From contig JACRJL010000003.1 in the NCBI GenBank assembly GCA_016215445.1, positions 466,924-530,923 on the forward strand: a stretch of 64,000 nt of DNA, read 5' to 3'. Below the pieces are notes generated by a model. The model was not told where the DNA came from. It ran no database searches and saw nothing but the letters and a program-made list of their open reading frames with translations. The stretch's first letter is position 1, and each line of letters begins with the position of its first letter. Below, in pieces: positions 18,908 through 28,259 of this stretch. Source of the DNA: Candidatus Roizmanbacteria bacterium. Lineage in GTDB: Bacteria; Patescibacteriota; Microgenomatia; UBA1406; GWC2-37-13. The position numbers and the translations under genes are program-made.

Positions 18908-18931
18908 AAAAAAGCCGCCCATGCGGACGGC
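18908..18931 (-). terminator. Leader terminator (attenuator) upstream of trpB
   Basis: Minus-strand GCCGTCC-GCAT-GGGCGGC hairpin (7 bp, one G-U) followed by T6. Confidence 0.75.
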
Positions 18932-18951
18932 ATTTGAATGACTTTAATTAA

Positions 18952-19017
18952 TTAAAGTAGCCACCCGCTTCGCGGATATGTTTTCTGCCAGCAATTTTTA
19001 TTTGAATAGTTTTTCAT
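18952..19017 (-). CDS. Putative trp leader peptide MKNYSNKNCWQKTYPRSGWLL
   Basis: 22-codon ORF with two Trp codons, ATGA overlap with the upstream regulator stop, followed by a three-segment attenuator-like structure. Confidence 0.5.
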   Translation of the reverse strand: MKNYSNKNCWQKTYPRSGWLL

Positions 19018-19259
19018 ATTTTTTTAAACCTTCCCATTTTTATTTCTCTCGATCCTCTTGTCACTGTCGCCACGCCGACTTTAAGACGGCGAGCAATCTC
19101 CTGGTGGGGGAGGCCGGTTTTCAAAAGCTTGACGATTTGTAATCTCGTAATTAACTCCTCAAGTTCCCTTGGAGTTAAAATTCCTTTTAAAAACTCGAGC
19201 ATCTCGCTTCTTGTTTTATTTTTCAAAAAAGCATTGACCAACTCCCCTACTTTGTTCAT
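19014..19259 (-). CDS. TrpR/YerC-YecD family transcriptional regulator (copy 2)
   Basis: LTPRELEELITRLQIVKLLKTGLPHQEIARRLKVGVATVTRGSREIK: TrpR-superfamily helix-turn-helix. Confidence 0.9.
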   Translation of the reverse strand: MNKVGELVNAFLKNKTRSEMLEFLKGILTPRELEELITRLQIVKLLKTGLPHQEIARRLKVGVATVTRGSREIKMGRFKKI

Positions 19260-19264
19260 AACTG

Positions 19265-19282
19265 ATACTATCGTACTAGTAT
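19265..19282. promoter_or_regulatory. 18-bp imperfect palindrome, putative TrpR-like operator
   Basis: Minus strand ATACTAGTACGATAGTAT overlaps the -10; resembles the remembered E. coli trp operator and the palindrome at 13187. Confidence 0.5.
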
Positions 19283-19298
19283 GTTATTAGTTTGTCAA
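19270..19298 (-). promoter_or_regulatory. Putative promoter TTGACA-N17-TACGAT for the yerC-trpB-trpS unit
   Basis: -35 at 19293-19298, -10 at 19270-19275, exact 17-nt spacer. Confidence 0.6.
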
Positions 19299-19324
19299 GA
19301 GCATTATCAGAAAAAGTTGAAAGA

Positions 19325-19726
19325 TTAACGGGTTAACGAGTTAACGTGTTTGTGTTTTTTCATCATACAGACGTTCATGACAACAGTTAATCCTGCAGCG
19401 CGGGCTTTTTGAGCGGCAGAAGCGTCTTCGACACCTTCCTGCATCCAGACGGTTTTTGCCCTGATTTTGATTGCTTCGTCAACAATAGGAGCGACAAATT
19501 CCGACCGGCGAAAGATATCAACAACGTCAACAGATTCTTTGATCTCGGACAAAGACGCATAGCTTTTCAAACCGAAAAAAGAAGTAATATTGGGATTGAC
19601 AGGAATAATTTTAAAACCCTGATTCATAAGATATTCAGCCACTTGGTAGGAATATCGATCTTTTTTGTCAGAAAGGCCGACAACTGCGATGGTTTTGATT
19701 GTTTTAAAAAAATCAGAGTAGTTCAT
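19325..19726 (-). CDS. CoA-binding protein (YccU-like Rossmann fold)
   Basis: TIAVVGLSDKKDRYSYQVAEYLMNQGFKIIPVNPN; AKTVWMQEGVEDASAAQKARAAGLTVVMNVCMMKKH. Confidence 0.9.
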   Translation of the reverse strand: MNYSDFFKTIKTIAVVGLSDKKDRYSYQVAEYLMNQGFKIIPVNPNITSFFGLKSYASLSEIKESVDVVDIFRRSEFVAPIVDEAIKIRAKTVWMQEGVEDASAAQKARAAGLTVVMNVCMMKKHKHVNSLTR

Positions 19727-21936
19727 AGTCTGATATTCTGATAGGGTTCTTTTTCATGGGAACAGTCGACGCAGTACTGGCCGAACATGTCGCGGATGAT
19801 GGTTTTCTCCTTCATTTCAACGTCAGGAAATCCGGTCGGCGCCAGCTTGTCGTCTTTTGTGATTGGAACGGTCTGTTTGGAAATATGCGATTCTCTCGGT
19901 TCCGTGCCCTTTATAAAATATTCAAAACGCGAGCTACAGTTTTCTTTGCCGTCGTCGCCTTTGACAGCCAAGTCTCCTGAGTCCCAGCAGACTTGCCGCC
20001 CAACAATGGTTTCTGGACGTACAGGCCACAGGTCAGGTTGATTTTTTAGAACAAATCTCATTACTCGGTTCCAGATTGGGGCTGCGCCTGTTACCCCCGA
20101 TGTCAGATAAGGATTCATTGGCGTATTATCATTATTTCCAACCCAGACCGTGGTAAGAAAGTTTGGTGTATAGCCAATCGTCCAGTTGTCCCGTTTGTCA
20201 TCTGTAGTTCCGGTTTTCACAGAGACGGCGTGGCCTGGTACGACAAGAAAAGACGAATCGCCAAAAGCCGCTGATCTGGCATTATTATCCAAAAGTATGT
20301 GGGAAATCAAAAAAGAAGTCTCAGGCGAAATGGCATTTTGACCAAGGATAGAAAGAAAACTTGGCGCCTTGATGGCTTTTTTTATGTTTTGAATAAAATT
20401 TGGATTTTCAAATTTGAATATGGTCCGGCCAAGTTTGTCTTCAACCTTTAGAATCTCTACCAGTTTTTTTACTTTGCCTCGGTTGGCAAAAGCTGAAAAA
20501 GCTTGGGCCATTTCTGTCATCTTTACTTCGCCGCCGCCCAAGGTGAGTGAAAGGCCGTAATTTCTTGGATCTTTAAATGTAGTTATACCGAAAGCCGACG
20601 AGGAGGCAACAAATTCCTTGACGCCGTTGACAGCCAGCATTTTGACAGCCGGAATATTATAGGAATTTCCAAGGGAAAACCTCAAAGCCGACGGGCCGTG
20701 GAACTTGCCGTCGTAGTTTACAGGGCAGTAACCTTGGGGTTGGCCGCCGCCGACAAAGCAGGTCGGTTGGTCAATAAAAACTGTTGCCGGAGTCACCAAT
20801 TTTCTGTCGATTCCTATCGCATAGTTTATCGGTTTGATCGAGGAGCCTGGTTGCCTTAAGGCCGTTGTCACATTGAAGGCGCCCGAAGCACTGGCAAAGT
20901 AGTCGATTGATCCGACCATGGCGAGAATTTCTCCTGTTGGAGGTCTAGTCACCAAGACAGCTCCGTTTGAAACGTTAAGATCCTCGACCTTTTCCAACTC
21001 CTCTTTGAGAATTTTTTCTGATTCCTCCTGAATATCCAAATCCAAGGTGGTAGTTACTTTCAGGCCGCCTTTTTCAACTGTTTCTGCTCCGTATTTTTCT
21101 TCAAGGATTTTTTTTATATAAAAAACAAAGTGAGGCGCCTTAATTATATCTCTCGGCGGTTTGATATCGAGTTTCACCTTGATGGTTTTGTCGTAGGTTT
21201 TTTGGTCGATGAATTTTTGCTCGAGCATTTTTTTCAAAACTGTATTTTTTCTTGACAAAGAAAGTGATGGATTTAGATATGGGGAATAAAGCGAGGGTGC
21301 CTGGGGGAGGCCGGCTAGAAAAGCGGCTTCTGCCAAGGCGAGATTTTTAGCTGATTTAGCGAAATAAAGTCGACTGGCTTGCTCAATACCGTAAGCGGCT
21401 CCGCCATAAGGAACTTGGTTGAGATACATTTCCATAATCTGGTCTTTTTCATAGATTTTTTCAGTCCAGACTGCCAAAATGATTTCTCTTACTTTTCTTA
21501 TTATTGTTCTTTCTGGTGTCAAAAGGGAAGTTTTTATCAACTGTTGGGTGAGGGTTGATCCTCCCTGAACGCGCCGGGTGAGAATAGTTTCCTTGGCTGC
21601 TCTCAGCATTCCTCCCAAAAAAGAAATTCCGCCGTGTTTGTAGAAATCCTTGTCTTCTATGGCGATTGTTGCTTGGGAAACATAAGCGGGTAGATCTCTG
21701 AGCTTGATCGGAGTGCGGTTCTGTTCTTTATAAAATTCATAAAGGAGTTTGCCGTTCCTATCTAAGATCTCCGAGGAAAGGGGGGTAGCCTGGAAATTCC
21801 TTAGTTTATAAGGATTTGGTAGGTTATAAAAAATCACAAAAAAAAGGTAAAAGAATAAAGCCAAAAAAGAAAGCATATAGATATTTCTTTTCCTTTTAAT
21901 AATGATTTTTTTTAAATCGTCGACATTTTTTATCAT
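19723..21936 (-). CDS. Class A penicillin-binding protein (PBP1A-like)
   Basis: GT51 IAIEDKDFYKHGG...QGGSTLTQQLIK; transpeptidase RQPGSSIKPINYA, SLGNSYN, SVKTGTTDDKRDNW. Confidence 0.95.
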   Translation of the reverse strand: MIKNVDDLKKIIIKRKRNIYMLSFLALFFYLFFVIFYNLPNPYKLRNFQATPLSSEILDRNGKLLYEFYKEQNRTPIKLRDLPAYVSQATIAIEDKDFYKHGGISFLGGMLRAAKETILTRRVQGGSTLTQQLIKTSLLTPERTIIRKVREIILAVWTEKIYEKDQIMEMYLNQVPYGGAAYGIEQASRLYFAKSAKNLALAEAAFLAGLPQAPSLYSPYLNPSLSLSRKNTVLKKMLEQKFIDQKTYDKTIKVKLDIKPPRDIIKAPHFVFYIKKILEEKYGAETVEKGGLKVTTTLDLDIQEESEKILKEELEKVEDLNVSNGAVLVTRPPTGEILAMVGSIDYFASASGAFNVTTALRQPGSSIKPINYAIGIDRKLVTPATVFIDQPTCFVGGGQPQGYCPVNYDGKFHGPSALRFSLGNSYNIPAVKMLAVNGVKEFVASSSAFGITTFKDPRNYGLSLTLGGGEVKMTEMAQAFSAFANRGKVKKLVEILKVEDKLGRTIFKFENPNFIQNIKKAIKAPSFLSILGQNAISPETSFLISHILLDNNARSAAFGDSSFLVVPGHAVSVKTGTTDDKRDNWTIGYTPNFLTTVWVGNNDNTPMNPYLTSGVTGAAPIWNRVMRFVLKNQPDLWPVRPETIVGRQVCWDSGDLAVKGDDGKENCSSRFEYFIKGTEPRESHISKQTVPITKDDKLAPTGFPDVEMKEKTIIRDMFGQYCVDCSHEKEPYQNIRL

Positions 21937-23351
21937 TTTAGTCTGGGAAATAGAGGTTGAACTTTTTTAATCTTTCCTTGAGAAGCACTAATAATTTTTT
22001 CGGCTGTTTCAGGCAAAAACGGATGTAGTTGCCAACCGATTAATTTTAGAGTATCAATACATTCCAATAAGAAATCTTTCCTTTCTTCGAATTTTTTATT
22101 CCAAGGGGCAAAGTCATCAATTTTTTTATTGAGTTTTTTTATTTCTAACCAGATTGATTCGAGTATAAGGTTGAATTGAAAATAATTGAATTGATTTATT
22201 ATCGTATTATTGAATTTACTAGTAGTTTTATTATCAATTGTTAATCCATCTTTTTCTCCAAGATTAGTCAGTCTTGAAGCAAGGTTTCCAAGTTCGTTAG
22301 CCAGATCTGAATTATAGATTTCTTCCATCCTTGAATAAGAAAAATCGCCATCATCTGCCGCCGGGATCTCTTTTAAAAGATAGTAACGGACAGGGTCGGT
22401 TCCGTATTTCTTTACTAAATCAAAAGGATTGATGACGTTTCCGAGGCTTTTGCTCATTTTTTTGCCGTCACTCGTGATGAATCCATGTATAAATATCTGT
22501 TTCGAATTAGGAAGTCCTGCTGACATGAGCATTGCTTGCCATATAGCGGTTTGTTGACGAAGATTGTCTTTTCCGGCGACCTGAACTCCCGGCCAAAACT
22601 CGGAGAACTCCTTTTCTTTTTTTGGCCAGCCAAGGGTTGAGATATAAAAAACAAGGGCGTCAAACCAAACATACATGACGTGATCCGGATCGCCTGGGAC
22701 GTCTACTCCCCAAGGCATTTTTTCCTTGAGTCTGGAAATGCTGAAATCTTCAAGCCCTTTTTCAACAAACGTCTTTATTTCTAAAAGTCTGTTTTTTGGA
22801 ACGACAAAATCCTGGTTCTTTTCGTATAGTTCCAAGAGTTTTTTTTGATATTTAGAAAATCTGAAGAAATAGTTTTCTTCTTGATAGTTTTCAATTTCCA
22901 GATTGGGGTGGACGGGGCATCGTCCATTTTCCAGTTCTGAATCGGTTTTTTCGAGTTCGCAGCCGACGCAGTATTTAATTTGATAATTTTTTTTGTAGAT
23001 GTCCCCGTTTTTGAAACAGCGGTTCCAAAATTCTTGGGCGGCGCTGATGTGGGCAGGATCGGTCGTTCTTATAAAATGAGTCGTGTTTAGGTTAAGAGCT
23101 TTTTTCAGGTCGTCAAATTTTTTGGCAAATTCGTCGCAGTATTTTAACGGATCTTTTTTTGCCTCGAGTGCTTTTCGATAAATCTTTAAACCGTGTTCAT
23201 CGGTGCCAAAACCAAAAGCAACTTTTTTTCCGGTCAGCCCATTAAATCGTGCTACGACATCGGCTTGGACAATCTCGAGGGCAAAACCGATATGGGGATC
23301 AGCATTAACGTAAGGAGCGGTAGTTGTAATATAGAAGTATTTTTTGTCCAT
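21933..23351 (-). CDS. metG: Methionyl-tRNA synthetase
   Basis: TTAPYVNADPHIGFALEIVQADVVARF; CVGCELEKTDSELENGRCPVH; KMSKSLGN. Confidence 0.95.
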   Translation of the reverse strand: MDKKYFYITTTAPYVNADPHIGFALEIVQADVVARFNGLTGKKVAFGFGTDEHGLKIYRKALEAKKDPLKYCDEFAKKFDDLKKALNLNTTHFIRTTDPAHISAAQEFWNRCFKNGDIYKKNYQIKYCVGCELEKTDSELENGRCPVHPNLEIENYQEENYFFRFSKYQKKLLELYEKNQDFVVPKNRLLEIKTFVEKGLEDFSISRLKEKMPWGVDVPGDPDHVMYVWFDALVFYISTLGWPKKEKEFSEFWPGVQVAGKDNLRQQTAIWQAMLMSAGLPNSKQIFIHGFITSDGKKMSKSLGNVINPFDLVKKYGTDPVRYYLLKEIPAADDGDFSYSRMEEIYNSDLANELGNLASRLTNLGEKDGLTIDNKTTSKFNNTIINQFNYFQFNLILESIWLEIKKLNKKIDDFAPWNKKFEERKDFLLECIDTLKLIGWQLHPFLPETAEKIISASQGKIKKVQPLFPRLK

Positions 23352-23389
23352 ATAAGGATTATATTATAATCGAAATTTCTATGAAATTT

Positions 23390-23674
23390 TTATTTAATTA
23401 AGATTAAAATTGCTACAAATAGACTAATTGTCAAGACGACGTTTACAGGATCAAAGAGGTTGAGGGCAAGAAGGGAGAGGACGACGAAAATAAGTAAAGA
23501 GCCGAGTAATGAGTATTTTTTAGAGTGAACGGAGAGTCTTAGCAATAGGAATACTGTTAAGGCAGTCAGGGAGATAAGGGATAGGACAATCACCCAGTGA
23601 ATAGGCGGGACAAAAAAGATGATTCCAACGATAACCAGCAACAAAAAAAGTATTGCAACTAACATTATCATCAA
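23390..23674 (-). CDS. Small membrane protein, function unknown
   Basis: 94 aa, mostly hydrophobic; fills a gap between metG and rpsO. Confidence 0.45.
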   Translation of the reverse strand: MMIMLVAILFLLLVIVGIIFFVPPIHWVIVLSLISLTALTVFLLLRLSVHSKKYSLLGSLLIFVVLSLLALNLFDPVNVVLTISLFVAILILIK

Positions 23675-23689
23675 TTATAATGTTTAACT

Positions 23690-23959
23690 ATGACAAAATT
23701 ACCAGATGATAAACAAAAGATCATTGAAAAGTTTGCCCAGGGCAAAGGCGATACGGGTTCACCGGAGGTTCAAGCTGCTTTATTAAGCCATAAAATTGAC
23801 AAATTATCAGAACACCTTGGTATCAATAAAAAAGATAACCATTCTCGTCGCGGTCTTCTCAAAGTAATCGCCAAAAGAAGAAGAATTTTAAATTATCTGG
23901 AAAAATTGGACGAAAAAAGATATAAAAAATTAGTCAAAGAACTCGGCCTCAAAAAATAA
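23690..23959 (+). CDS. rpsO: 30S ribosomal protein S15
   Basis: DTGSPEVQAALLSHKIDKLSEHL...DNHSRRGLLKVIAKRRRILNYL. Confidence 0.97.
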   Translation: MTKLPDDKQKIIEKFAQGKGDTGSPEVQAALLSHKIDKLSEHLGINKKDNHSRRGLLKVIAKRRRILNYLEKLDEKRYKKLVKELGLKK

Positions 23960-26049
23960 TGAATATTACCCAAGAATCTCTCGAAATTGATGGGCAGAAG
24001 TTAAATCTTCAGTTCGGAAAGCTAGCTCAAGCAGTTGATACTTCAGTGTATGCGACATTGGGTGATACGGCAGTGTTGGTTACGGTTGCCGTCGGACCAG
24101 TAAATCCGAATATAGATTATTTTCCTCTCTCGGTCGAATATGCGGAGAAACTTTACGCAGGCGGACTTATCAAAGGATCTCGTTGGATCAAAAGAGAAGG
24201 AAGACCATCAGATGAAGCTGTTTTAACAGGGAGGCTGATTGATAGATCTATTAGACCTCTTTTCCCGAAAACCTACAAAAAACAGGTACAGGTTGTTATT
24301 ACTCTATTATCTGTTGATGGTGTCAATGACCCGGCTGTACTTTCGGCAATTGCTGTTTCGTCAGCCCTTTCTGTTTCTTCAGTTCCTTGGGATGGTCCGA
24401 TATCAACGGTCCGCATCGGTTATGTCACTTCAGGAGAAAACAAGGAAACAGGTTTTATTTTGAATCCAACCGACAGTGAGCAAGAATTTTCCAGCCTAGA
24501 TCTAATTGTCTCTTCAACAAAGGAAAAAGTTTTAATGATTGAAACTGAAGCAGAAATGGTCAAAGATGAGATTATCCAGGAGGGGATTGAAATGGCTAAA
24601 AAAGAAAATGAAAAGATAATTGAATTTATAGAAAAACTCCAGAAAAAAATCGGCAAGAAAAAAGATTTGATTCCTGAACAACCTGACTATAAGGAAATTC
24701 TTGACTTAGTCAAATCGAAATACAGTAAACCAGTTGCCGATGCCGTTAAACAAGCAGCTGCAACAGCCGGAAGCGAAGACAAAATGCTCCAAGAAATTGT
24801 TTCTTCAATCTACGAAGATCTGGAAAAGAAATTTGACGGCAAGCAGATTATGGCGGCTATTACAAAAAACAACTACGATAACATCAAGAAAAACATTATT
24901 GAGAAAAAAGCCAGGCCGGACGGAAGGAAAGTTGACCAAGTCAGAGATCTTTTTGTTGAAGTTTCCTTGCTACCTCGTACTCACGGTTCTGCTTTATTTC
25001 AAAGAGGTCAGACCCAGGTTCTTTCCATTACTACCTTGGGTTCAACTACTCTTGAACAGCTCATTGAAGGACCAGAAGGTAAAGAAGCCAAAAGGTATAT
25101 CCACCATTATTCTGACGGACCTTATTCTTATGGACAGGTTGGTCGAATAATGGGGCCTTCGAGACGAGCCATAGGCCACGGCGCCTTGGCAGAAAAAGCT
25201 ATTGAGCCAGTTTTGCCTTCGACAGAGGACTTTCCTTACGCAATCAGAGTCGTTTCCGAGATTTTGGCTGAAAACGGATCTTCATCGATGGGAAGCGTTT
25301 CCGGTTCATCATTGTCTTTGATGGACGCCGGAGTTCCTTTAAAAGAAGCTGTCGCCGGAGTAGCGATGGGAATTGTTACAAAATCAGACAGTGAATATGT
25401 AGTTTTGACCGATATTGTCGGCTTGGAAGATTTTGCCGGTGAGATGGACTTCAAAATTGCCGGGACAGTAGGAGGCGTGACTGCTATTCAGCTTGATGTA
25501 AAAAATAAGGGTTTGACTTCCAAAATGATCAAGGATATTTTTGTTCAAGGCAAAAAAGCCAGACTTGAGATTTTGACAGCGATGAATAAGGTTATATCCA
25601 AACCAAGGGAAGAGGTATCACGTTATGCTCCAAAAGTTGTCGTTTTGATTCCTCCTCCAGACAAAATCGGAGAAATTATCGGGCCGGGTGGAAAAAACAT
25701 CCGCGCTTTGATCGCCCGTACTCAGACAGAGATAAACGTCGAAGACGATGGTAAAGTGACAGTAAGTGGATTGGACCGAGCCAAAGTTGACGAAGCAGTT
25801 GCCCACATCAACAATATTACGCGCGTCATTCAGGTAGGAGAAGAGTTTGAAGGTGAAGTAACGAGAATTTTGCAGTTTGGAGCCTTTGTGGAGATGTTAC
25901 CTGGAAAAGAAGGATTAGTGCATGTTTCCAAGATGGGTAAAGGATTTGTTAAAAGTCCTTACGACGTTGTCAAAATAGGCCAGAAAGTCAAAGTCAAAGT
26001 CTACCAGATCGACCAGATGGGCCGGATAAACCTTCAGATGATTCCGTAA
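23959..26049 (+). CDS. pnp: Polyribonucleotide nucleotidyltransferase (PNPase)
   Basis: Duplicated RNase PH domains, KH (GEIIGPGGKNIRALIARTQTEINVEDDG) and S1 domain. Confidence 0.97.
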   Translation: MNITQESLEIDGQKLNLQFGKLAQAVDTSVYATLGDTAVLVTVAVGPVNPNIDYFPLSVEYAEKLYAGGLIKGSRWIKREGRPSDEAVLTGRLIDRSIRPLFPKTYKKQVQVVITLLSVDGVNDPAVLSAIAVSSALSVSSVPWDGPISTVRIGYVTSGENKETGFILNPTDSEQEFSSLDLIVSSTKEKVLMIETEAEMVKDEIIQEGIEMAKKENEKIIEFIEKLQKKIGKKKDLIPEQPDYKEILDLVKSKYSKPVADAVKQAAATAGSEDKMLQEIVSSIYEDLEKKFDGKQIMAAITKNNYDNIKKNIIEKKARPDGRKVDQVRDLFVEVSLLPRTHGSALFQRGQTQVLSITTLGSTTLEQLIEGPEGKEAKRYIHHYSDGPYSYGQVGRIMGPSRRAIGHGALAEKAIEPVLPSTEDFPYAIRVVSEILAENGSSSMGSVSGSSLSLMDAGVPLKEAVAGVAMGIVTKSDSEYVVLTDIVGLEDFAGEMDFKIAGTVGGVTAIQLDVKNKGLTSKMIKDIFVQGKKARLEILTAMNKVISKPREEVSRYAPKVVVLIPPPDKIGEIIGPGGKNIRALIARTQTEINVEDDGKVTVSGLDRAKVDEAVAHINNITRVIQVGEEFEGEVTRILQFGAFVEMLPGKEGLVHVSKMGKGFVKSPYDVVKIGQKVKVKVYQIDQMGRINLQMIP

Positions 26050-26097
26050 GCTTTCATTCTGTTGATTTCTTTTTATCCTATAAGTAGAATCATTATT

Positions 26098-28242
26098 ATG
26101 GCAAGAAGAAGGTCTTTGATCAAATTACCGTTTTTGAAATTCAAAATCAACAAACAGACGATTTTTAATATTCTTGGTTTTTTGTTGATCGGTGCTTCAT
26201 TGGTTTCACTTATCTCATTTGCCAAAAATCTCTCCAATGAAAGTTCAGGGAGACAGCTTTTCGTCTTGAATCAATTTCTAGTTAGTCGCTTTGGATGGCT
26301 TTCCATAATGCTTCCATTTATATTGATTCTTGTTTCTGCCCACTTCTTCAATACAAAAAAACTAAAGTTTATCAAACCGAACATTTCAGGTGGAATAGTC
26401 ATGGTATTCATTTCTCTCTTGGGGATCTTCCGTTCGGGAGAATTCGGCCAGGTGATATTTGACAATTTGAGTCTTGATTTTTCCCTTATCGGCGCCATCA
26501 TTATTATGGCAGTGATCTTTATCATAGGTTTGGTACTTTTTTTGGATACTTCAATCGACGTTTTTCTCATCTTTGTTTTTAATTTGGCTAAATCTTCAGT
26601 TATTTTTGTCAAGAATTATTTTTTCAGAGCTATGGACGATAAAAACTTGGTCAAAGACGCCAAGAGCGGAAATCAACTCATCCTTGATAAACGAGTTGAA
26701 GAAAAGGCAAAAGCGTCACCTTTGCCGCTTGGCCAGGCTCCTATTAGAGATTCAACAATTTCCATTAGGCCATTGCCAACCTCATCGAGGTCAACTTGGG
26801 TCTATCCGCCATTATCCCTTCTGGCTGACGTTTCCCAAAAAGAAGCCGACCGGGGCGACGTCAAACATAATGCATCTACAATCGAACAGACCTTGGATAG
26901 TTTCGGCATCAGAGCAAAAGTCGAAGAGGTTAATTTCGGCCCGGCAGTGACTCAGTATGCCATCGCAATTGCCATGGGGACAAAACTTTCCAGGATTACA
27001 GCCCTTTCCAACAATCTCGCACTCTCTTTGGCAGCGTCAACCGGCCAGGTAAGAATTGAAGCCCCTATTCCAGGAAGATCACTTGTCGGAATAGAAATTC
27101 CTAATAAAAGACCGGAAATAGTTACAGAAAAAGCCTTACTGTCATCTCCGGTTTTTACATCAAACAACGATCCTCTTCTTGTTCCTCTCGGCCTTGACGT
27201 TTCCGGACAGCCTGTGGCAGCCTCGATTGCCAAGATGCCCCACGTTTTGATTGCCGGTGCAACAGGTAGCGGTAAATCAGTTCTCCTCAATGCATGGATT
27301 TCCTCATTTCTTTTCAGAACCAGACCTGAAGACTTACGTATGATTTTGGTCGATCCTAAACGGGTTGAACTATCAATCTATAATGGTATTCCTCACCTTC
27401 TAACTGAGGTGATTGTTGAGGCTGATAAAATTATTTCTGCCTTGAAATGGACAGTCGGGGAAATGGAAGCCAGATACAAAATATTTGCCCAGGCTGGGGC
27501 GAGGAATATAGAAAGTTATAACGCCATTGAAGGAGTAGAAAAAAGACCTTATATTCTATTTGTGATAGATGAGTTGGCCGACCTGATGATTTTTGCGCCA
27601 GGAGAGGCTGAGGAATTGATCACAAGAGTGGCTCAGATGTCTCGTGCCACAGGTATTCATTTGATCTTGGCGACACAGCGGCCGTCGGTTGACGTCATCA
27701 CAGGTTTGATGAAAGCCAATATTCCCACTCGCGTTGCCTTCAATGTTTCCTCAATGATTGATTCACGTGTCATTATAGATATGCCAGGCGCAGAAAAGCT
27801 ACTCGGTCGCGGAGATATGCTTTATCTTCCTCCTGATAAAGCGAAACCAGTCCGTATTCAAGGCCCGTATGTTACTGAAAAAGAAGTCATGAGCTTGGTT
27901 AAGTTTTTGAAAAATCAAGCTCCAGAGGTCCATTATACAGAAGAAGTGACAGAGCAGGCTGTGACAGTTCGTTCAGGCGCCGGAGGAACAGTTGTTGTTA
28001 ATGGCGGTGAGAACGATCCGTTATTCAACCAGGCTTTGGAAATAATCATGCAACAAGATAAAGCCTCGGCATCTCTTTTGCAGAGGCGTCTCTCAATCGG
28101 TTATGCCAGAGCGGCCAGGATACTTGATCAGATGGAGGCGGCCGGGTATGTCGGACAAGCCGAAGGTTCAAAACCGCGTGATGTTATAAAGCGTCCATCT
28201 AATCCTGAATCGGGCGACATGCAGCCAGGAGACATTCATTAA
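26098..28242 (+). CDS. ftsK: DNA translocase FtsK/SpoIIIE
   Basis: N-terminal TM segments, PHVLIAGATGSGKSVLLNAWI, LILATQRPSVDVITGLMKANIPTRVAF, C-terminal gamma domain; start MARRRS preferred. Confidence 0.94.
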   Translation: MARRRSLIKLPFLKFKINKQTIFNILGFLLIGASLVSLISFAKNLSNESSGRQLFVLNQFLVSRFGWLSIMLPFILILVSAHFFNTKKLKFIKPNISGGIVMVFISLLGIFRSGEFGQVIFDNLSLDFSLIGAIIIMAVIFIIGLVLFLDTSIDVFLIFVFNLAKSSVIFVKNYFFRAMDDKNLVKDAKSGNQLILDKRVEEKAKASPLPLGQAPIRDSTISIRPLPTSSRSTWVYPPLSLLADVSQKEADRGDVKHNASTIEQTLDSFGIRAKVEEVNFGPAVTQYAIAIAMGTKLSRITALSNNLALSLAASTGQVRIEAPIPGRSLVGIEIPNKRPEIVTEKALLSSPVFTSNNDPLLVPLGLDVSGQPVAASIAKMPHVLIAGATGSGKSVLLNAWISSFLFRTRPEDLRMILVDPKRVELSIYNGIPHLLTEVIVEADKIISALKWTVGEMEARYKIFAQAGARNIESYNAIEGVEKRPYILFVIDELADLMIFAPGEAEELITRVAQMSRATGIHLILATQRPSVDVITGLMKANIPTRVAFNVSSMIDSRVIIDMPGAEKLLGRGDMLYLPPDKAKPVRIQGPYVTEKEVMSLVKFLKNQAPEVHYTEEVTEQAVTVRSGAGGTVVVNGGENDPLFNQALEIIMQQDKASASLLQRRLSIGYARAARILDQMEAAGYVGQAEGSKPRDVIKRPSNPESGDMQPGDIH

Positions 28243-28259
28243 AAATTAAATCAAGATAT

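Noticed and set aside
18880-18933. N-terminal extension [18 protein letters not shown] of the trpB ORF
   Set aside because: This segment is the leader terminator and the shared 15-mer; TrpB homology begins after [10 protein letters not shown].
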